A program made the translations under genes and the position numbers. A DNA stretch of 64,000 bases from Nonomuraea muscovyensis (GTDB taxonomy: Bacteria > Actinomycetota > Actinomycetes > Streptosporangiales > Streptosporangiaceae): positions 2,294,001 through 2,358,000 of the forward strand of contig NZ_JACHJB010000002.1 in assembly GCF_014207745.1 (NCBI RefSeq), in the 5' to 3' direction. Below, in pieces: positions 60,322-64,000 of this stretch (position 1 is the first letter of the stretch; every line of letters begins with the position of its first letter). The notes below the pieces were generated by a model that saw only the letters and a list, made by a program, of their open reading frames with translations, ran no database searches and was not told the DNA's origin.

Positions 60322-61298
60322 GGCCGTCCCCCCGTCTCCTCGTCGCCGCCGGCGGGCGGCCTGTCCGGACCGCTCCCGCCCGGCGCCCTCTCGCCGCCTG
60401 CGGGTGGCCCCTGCCGCCGGTCGCCGCGGGGGCGCACCACCGCGACCGGGCAGGTCACGTGGTGCAGCACCCCGTGGCCGACCGACCCCAGCATGGCCGC
60501 GGCGAACCCGCCCCGCCCACGCGAGCCGACCACCACCAGGTCCGCCGACGCCGACGCCTTGACCAGCGCCGACACCGGGTGCTCGGACACCTGCTCGTCG
60601 ATGATCCGCACGTCGGGGTGGCGTTCCCGCCACGGCACGACCCAGGCACGCGCCATGCGGACCTCCTCCTCGTACGCCTCCTGCAGCAGGTCGCTGTAGG
60701 CCGCCGCGTACGGCGAGAACACCGGCATCTGCCAGGCGGTCACCACGTACAGTTGCGCGTCACGGGACCGGGCCTGCTCGATGGCGTACTCCATGGCGGC
60801 CGTGGAGTGCTCGGACCCGTCGTAGCCGACGACGACCTGGCCGTGCTGCACGACCGAGGGCCCGCGCACGACCACGACCGGCCCGGCGGCGTGCCCGGCC
60901 AGGTTGAGCCCCACGGACCCGAGCAGCATCCCGGCGAACCCGCCCAGCCCTCTGCTGCCCACCACGACGCCGTCGGCGGTCGCCGATTCGCGGACCAGCG
61001 CGTCGATGACGCCGCCGGACAGCATCGCGGTGGTCACCTCGACGTCGGGCGCGAGGTCTCGGGCATGCTCCGCCGCCGTCTCCAGGGCCCCGGCGCAGAA
61101 CTCCGTCCCGCCCACATCGGCGGCCCTGATGGCGGCCTCGGAGGCCGTCCCGGAGGCGGCGTCGGTGGGGGGCCACTGCTCGCACACGTGCACGATCCGC
61201 AGGCCCAGCCCGCGGCGCCGCGCGTCGGCCGCGGCCCACTCCACGGCGGCGGTCGCCGCGTGCGACCCGTCCACGCCGACCACGATCCGTCCGCTCAT
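60318..61298 (-). CDS. Tandem universal stress protein
   Basis: 326 residues, two UspA domains. Starts RIVVGVDGSHAATAAVEWAA; ATP motifs at VVVGSRGLGGFAGMLLGSV and VVVGSRGRGGFAAAMLGSV; the C-terminal tail is Gly/Pro/Arg-rich. First gene of the Usp-CBS-flavodoxin operon, with a DevR-like box about 105 bases upstream. Confidence 0.92.
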   Translation of the reverse strand: MSGRIVVGVDGSHAATAAVEWAAADARRRGLGLRIVHVCEQWPPTDAASGTASEAAIRAADVGGTEFCAGALETAAEHARDLAPDVEVTTAMLSGGVIDALVRESATADGVVVGSRGLGGFAGMLLGSVGLNLAGHAAGPVVVVRGPSVVQHGQVVVGYDGSEHSTAAMEYAIEQARSRDAQLYVVTAWQMPVFSPYAAAYSDLLQEAYEEEVRMARAWVVPWRERHPDVRIIDEQVSEHPVSALVKASASADLVVVGSRGRGGFAAAMLGSVGHGVLHHVTCPVAVVRPRGDRRQGPPAGGERAPGGSGPDRPPAGGDEETGGRP

Positions 61299-61400
61299 CG
61301 CTCATCGCCTCCGCGCTCGCGGCTCCGGACTGCGCCGCTCTCGTCTCCCAGCGTGCCGGGCGCGCGGCCCGCGCGCCGGTGCAGGAAGTCCCCAGTGCGT

Positions 61401-61414
61401 GGGCCGTTGGTCCC
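61401..61414. promoter_or_regulatory. DevR-box-like palindrome before the Usp operon
   Basis: GGGCC-GTTG-GTCCC, 9 of 10 arm bases. A half-site GTCCC is at 61388-61392. It lies in the divergent gap between the Usp gene and the ArsR gene. Confidence 0.55.
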
Positions 61415-61444
61415 GACCCGCATACCCATACACAGGTCATCGAT

Positions 61445-61460
61445 TTGCGAAAATTCGCAA
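61445..61460 (+). promoter_or_regulatory. ArsR-type operator palindrome
   Basis: TTGCGAA-AA-TTCGCAA, perfect 7-2-7 inverted repeat, 47 to 63 bases before the ArsR start. AT-rich against its surroundings, so probably at the promoter; autoregulation is expected. Confidence 0.65.
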
Positions 61461-61507
61461 TTGCCCAGATAGTGGTAGGCGGCAAGCGAACGAAACGGAG
61501 GCACGTC

Positions 61508-61849
61508 GTGCCGGTCCCCCTCTACCAGGCCAAGGCCGAGTTCTTCCGGATGCTCGGGCACCCCGTCCGCATCCGGGTCCTGGAGCTGCTCCAGGACGGC
61601 CCGGTGCCGGTGCGTGACCTGCTGGCCGCGCTCGACGTCGAGCCGCCCAACCTGTCGCAGCACCTGGCGGTGCTGCGCCGCTCGGGGATCGTGCTGTCCA
61701 CCCGCGAGGGGTCCAACGTGATCTACCAGCTCGCGGGCGGCGACGTGGCCGACCTGATGCGGGCCGCCCGGCGGATCCTGACGGCGATGCTCGACGACCA
61801 GAGCGGCCTGCTGGCGGAGCTGCGGGCCTCCGAGAGCGGATCCGCATGA
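61508..61849 (+). CDS. ArsR-family repressor upstream of SulP
   Basis: 113 residues. AEFFRMLGHPVRIRVLELLQ and recognition helix EPPNLSQHLAVLRRSG are ArsR features. No Cys-x-Cys metal site is present; the only potential ligands are His residues, so it may not sense metal. It overlaps the SulP start (ATGA). GTG 61508 has GGAGG 6 bases upstream. Confidence 0.88.
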   Translation: MPVPLYQAKAEFFRMLGHPVRIRVLELLQDGPVPVRDLLAALDVEPPNLSQHLAVLRRSGIVLSTREGSNVIYQLAGGDVADLMRAARRILTAMLDDQSGLLAELRASESGSA

Positions 61850-63540
61850 GCGGGCGGACGGGCCGGGCGTGGTCCTCGGTGGTCTCCCTGCTGCCCGGGC
61901 GGGCCGACCTGACGGCAATGCGCCGCCACCCCCGCCGTGACCTGCTGGCGGGCGTGACGGTCGCGATCGTCGCGCTGCCCCTGGCGCTGGGCTTCGGCGT
62001 CTCCTCCGGAATGGGCGCCGCGGCCGGGCTGGCCACGGCGGTCGTGGCGGGGGCCGTCGCGGCGCTGTTCGGCGGGTCCAACCTGCAGGTGTCGGGCCCG
62101 ACGGGCGCGATGACGGTCGTGCTGGTGCCGATCGTCGCCCAGTACGGCCCGGGGGGCGTGCTGACGGTGGGGCTGATGGCCGGGGTCATCCTGATCGCGC
62201 TGGCCCTGGCCAGGGTCGGGCGGTACATGCGCTACGTGCCCGCCCCGGTCGTGGAGGGGTTCACGCTCGGCATCGCCTGCGTCATCGCCCTGCAGCAGGT
62301 TCCGTCGGCGCTCGGCGTGCCGAAGCCGGAGGGCGACAAGGCCCTCGCCGTCGCCTGGCAGGCCGTGCTCGACTTCGCCCGCGAGCCGCGCTGGGCCGAG
62401 GTGGCGCTGGCGGTGGCCGTCGCCGCCGTGATGCTGGCGGGCGCCCGGTGGCGGCCGGGCGTGCCGTTCTCGATCATCGCCGTGGTGGCCGCGACCGTGG
62501 CGGCGCAGGCGCTTCCTCTCGACGCGGCCGTGATCGGCGCCCTGCCCGCCGGGCTGCCCGCGCCGTCCCTCGCCTTCCTCGACCCGGCCGCGCTCGGCTC
62601 GCTGCTGGCCCCGGCCGTCGCGGTGGCGGCGCTGGCCGCGCTGGAGTCGCTGCTGTCGGCGTCCGTGGCCGACGGCATGACCGTCGGCGAGCGGCACGAC
62701 CCCGACCGGGAGCTGTTCGGCCAGGGCCTGGCCAACATCGCCGCGCCGCTGTTCGGCGGCGTGCCCGCGACGGCGGCGATCGCCCGCACGGCCGTGAACG
62801 TGCGCACCGGTGCCGCGTCACGGCTGGCCGCGCTCACCCACGCGGCCGTGCTGGCCGCCATCGTGTTCGTCGCGGCGCCGCTGGTCTCCCGCATTCCGCT
62901 GGCCGCGCTGGCGGGGGTGCTGCTGGCCACGGCCGTGCGGATGGTGGAGGTGGGCTCGCTGCGCGCGATCGCCCGCGCCACCCGCGCCGACGGCCTGGTG
63001 CTGGCACTGACGGCGGTGGCGACCGTGGCGCTCGACCTGGTCTACGCGGTCATCATCGGCCTGGTCATCGCGGGCGCGCTGGCCCTGCGCGCGGTGGCCC
63101 GCCAGGCCCGGCTGGACCAGGTGGACTTCAAGCCCGACCTGCCGGGCGAGCACAGCGACGAGGAGTACGAACTGCTCACCGAGCACATCGTGGCCTACCG
63201 CATCGACGGGCCGCTGTTCTTCGCCGCCGCGCACCGCTTCCTGCTGGAGCTGCTGGAGGTCGCCGACGTGCGCGTGGTCATCCTGCGCATGTCGCGGGTG
63301 ACGACGGTCGACGCCACCGGGGCGCTGGTGCTCAAGGACGCGATCGACCGGCTGCACCGGCGCGGCATCCTGGTCCTCGCCTCCGGCGTCCGTCCCGGGC
63401 AGCGGCAGGTGTTCGACTCGGTCGAGGCGCTGGCGGGACTGGGCGGCGAGCACGCCACCACGCCGGAGGCGATCCGCCACGCCCGCGCCCACCTGCAGCA
63501 CACCGGCATCCTGCCGCGCCACGACGCGCAACCGGCCTGA
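61846..63540 (+). CDS. SulP-family anion transporter with STAS domain
   Basis: 564 residues. About 12 membrane segments (start of core DLLAGVTVAIVALPLALGFG; NLQVSGPTGAMTVV). Near residue 290 is LFGQGLANIAAPLFGGVPAT. The C-terminal STAS domain (about 440-550) contains RMSRVTTVDATGALVLKDAI. Substrates of the family are sulfate, bicarbonate or carboxylates; bicarbonate or nitrate-linked use is possible. Coupled to the ArsR gene. Terminator follows. Confidence 0.9.
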   Translation: MSGRTGRAWSSVVSLLPGRADLTAMRRHPRRDLLAGVTVAIVALPLALGFGVSSGMGAAAGLATAVVAGAVAALFGGSNLQVSGPTGAMTVVLVPIVAQYGPGGVLTVGLMAGVILIALALARVGRYMRYVPAPVVEGFTLGIACVIALQQVPSALGVPKPEGDKALAVAWQAVLDFAREPRWAEVALAVAVAAVMLAGARWRPGVPFSIIAVVAATVAAQALPLDAAVIGALPAGLPAPSLAFLDPAALGSLLAPAVAVAALAALESLLSASVADGMTVGERHDPDRELFGQGLANIAAPLFGGVPATAAIARTAVNVRTGAASRLAALTHAAVLAAIVFVAAPLVSRIPLAALAGVLLATAVRMVEVGSLRAIARATRADGLVLALTAVATVALDLVYAVIIGLVIAGALALRAVARQARLDQVDFKPDLPGEHSDEEYELLTEHIVAYRIDGPLFFAAAHRFLLELLEVADVRVVILRMSRVTTVDATGALVLKDAIDRLHRRGILVLASGVRPGQRQVFDSVEALAGLGGEHATTPEAIRHARAHLQHTGILPRHDAQPA

Positions 63541-63551
63541 CGCCCCACCGC

Positions 63552-63590
63552 CCCGGTGCCCGGCCCGGCGGCGCCGGACCGGGCACCGGG
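63552..63590. terminator. Hairpin terminator between convergent SulP and narI
   Basis: 17-bp stem with one mismatch (CCCGGTGCCCGGCCCGG / CCGGACCGGGCACCGGG) and a 5-base loop, 12 bases after the SulP stop and 6 bases from the narI stop. Confidence 0.7.
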
Positions 63591-63595
63591 CCGGC

Positions 63596-64000
63596 TCAGC
63601 CCGCCCAGCCGCGCCGGGCCGGGCGGGAGCCCGCGACGTCCTCGCGGCTGCGGTAGACGACGTACGGCCGGGTCAGGTAGCCGACCGGCGCGGTGAGCAT
63701 GTGCACCAGCCGGGTGAACGGCCAGATGGCGAACAGCACCAGGGCGCTCAGCGCGTGCAGCTGGAACAGCAGCGGCGCCCCCGCCATCAGCGCCGGGTCG
63801 GGGCTGAAGTAGAAGATCGACCGGAACCAGGGCGAGATGGTGGTGCGGTAGTCGTAGCCGCCGCCGACGATGTTGGCGACGACGGTGGCCGCCAGGCCGA
63901 GCACGATGGTCAGGGCGAGCACGGCGTACATCAGCTTGTCGTTGCGCGTGGTCGCGGTGAAGACCGGGCCCACGGTGCGGCGGCGGTAGATGAGGATCGC
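63596..64000 (-). CDS. narI: Respiratory nitrate reductase gamma subunit (partial, C-terminal part)
   Basis: 134 codons before the right edge. Hydrophobic helices with FYFSPDPALMAGAPLLFQLHAL and FAIWPFTRLVHMLTAPVGYL are NarI signatures; the His residues of LFQLHALSAL and TRLVHML are haem b ligands. NarI passes electrons from quinol to NarGH. The start and the rest of a nar operon should lie to the right. Confidence 0.9.
   Translation of the reverse strand, partial: AILIYRRRTVGPVFTATTRNDKLMYAVLALTIVLGLAATVVANIVGGGYDYRTTISPWFRSIFYFSPDPALMAGAPLLFQLHALSALVLFAIWPFTRLVHMLTAPVGYLTRPYVVYRSREDVAGSRPARRGWAG

Noticed and set aside
1..64000. tRNA genes, attachment sites or mobile elements
   Set aside because: Nothing resembling a tRNA cloverleaf, integrase, transposase or terminal inverted repeat was seen on either strand, although weak ones could be missed by eye.

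Overview
The window is about 73 percent G+C or higher by eye, has short intergenic gaps, many GTG starts and 4-base ATGA/GTGA stop-start overlaps. It carries gene families typical of filamentous actinomycetes: a SARP regulator, ECF sigma fusions, DUF574-type methyltransferases, DUF4383 and the ChvE/MmsAB sugar transporter. A member of Streptosporangiaceae or a relative (for example Nonomuraea-like) is my best guess. This is inferred from gene content, not proven. I see no phage, insertion sequence, integrase, CRISPR array, tRNA or rRNA.

Layout. (1) 1-3794: a MacAB-like exporter (ATPase cut by the left edge, adaptor, lipoprotein) divergent from an OmpR-type two-component system. (2) 3912-4280: a STAS anti-anti-sigma factor. 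(3) 4549-10537: a large AfsR-like SARP followed by a compact, translationally coupled operon. The operon encodes a 61-residue eight-cysteine peptide, a membrane-anchored thioredoxin-like protein, an ABC exporter and a type I (S26) signal peptidase. This is the best candidate here for an undescribed secreted-peptide system. (4) 10698-13305: cold shock protein and an ECF sigma factor fused to a zinc finger, a membrane segment and an AbfB-type sugar-binding domain. (5) 13926-17895: chvE-mmsA-mmsB monosaccharide importer behind a LacI-type operator. (6) 18048-19381: SmtB-like zinc sensor and CDF exporter. (7) 19683-25194: a secreted CAP protein, a methyltransferase / haem-oxygenase-like / GT2 operon, DUF4383 and a DUF574 methyltransferase.

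(8) 25290-41530 looks like a hypoxia/dormancy (DevR/DosR-type) island. It holds tandem universal stress proteins, devR, devS with the haem-ligand histidine, two Acg-like nitroreductases, cydAB, a GNAT/acyl-CoA ligase fusion, CBS and CBS-BON proteins, a decayed HAD phosphatase, a GH65 phosphorylase and PNPOx-like flavoproteins. DevR-box-like palindromes (GGGAC-N4-GTCCC type) lie in most of the divergent or upstream gaps. The same boxes recur before the P-type ATPase (51.1 kb) and the USP-CBS-flavodoxin operon (61.4 kb). A respiratory nitrate reductase gamma subunit enters at the right edge, which fits the theme.

(9) 41600-48254: a DUF6544-like protein, a DUF1838-aldehyde dehydrogenase-DUF3598 operon, and a NitT/TauT-type importer without its ATPase. 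(10) 48612-51062: the CtpF-like P-type ATPase. (11) 51209-58993: an alpha-galactoside uptake and hydrolysis operon (Tat lipoprotein, two permeases, GH36, LacI) with a secreted putative glycosidase of unknown family next to it. (12) 59289-64000: flavodoxin, CBS and USP genes, an ArsR-SulP pair and narI (partial).

All functions are assigned by reading motifs; no database search was possible.
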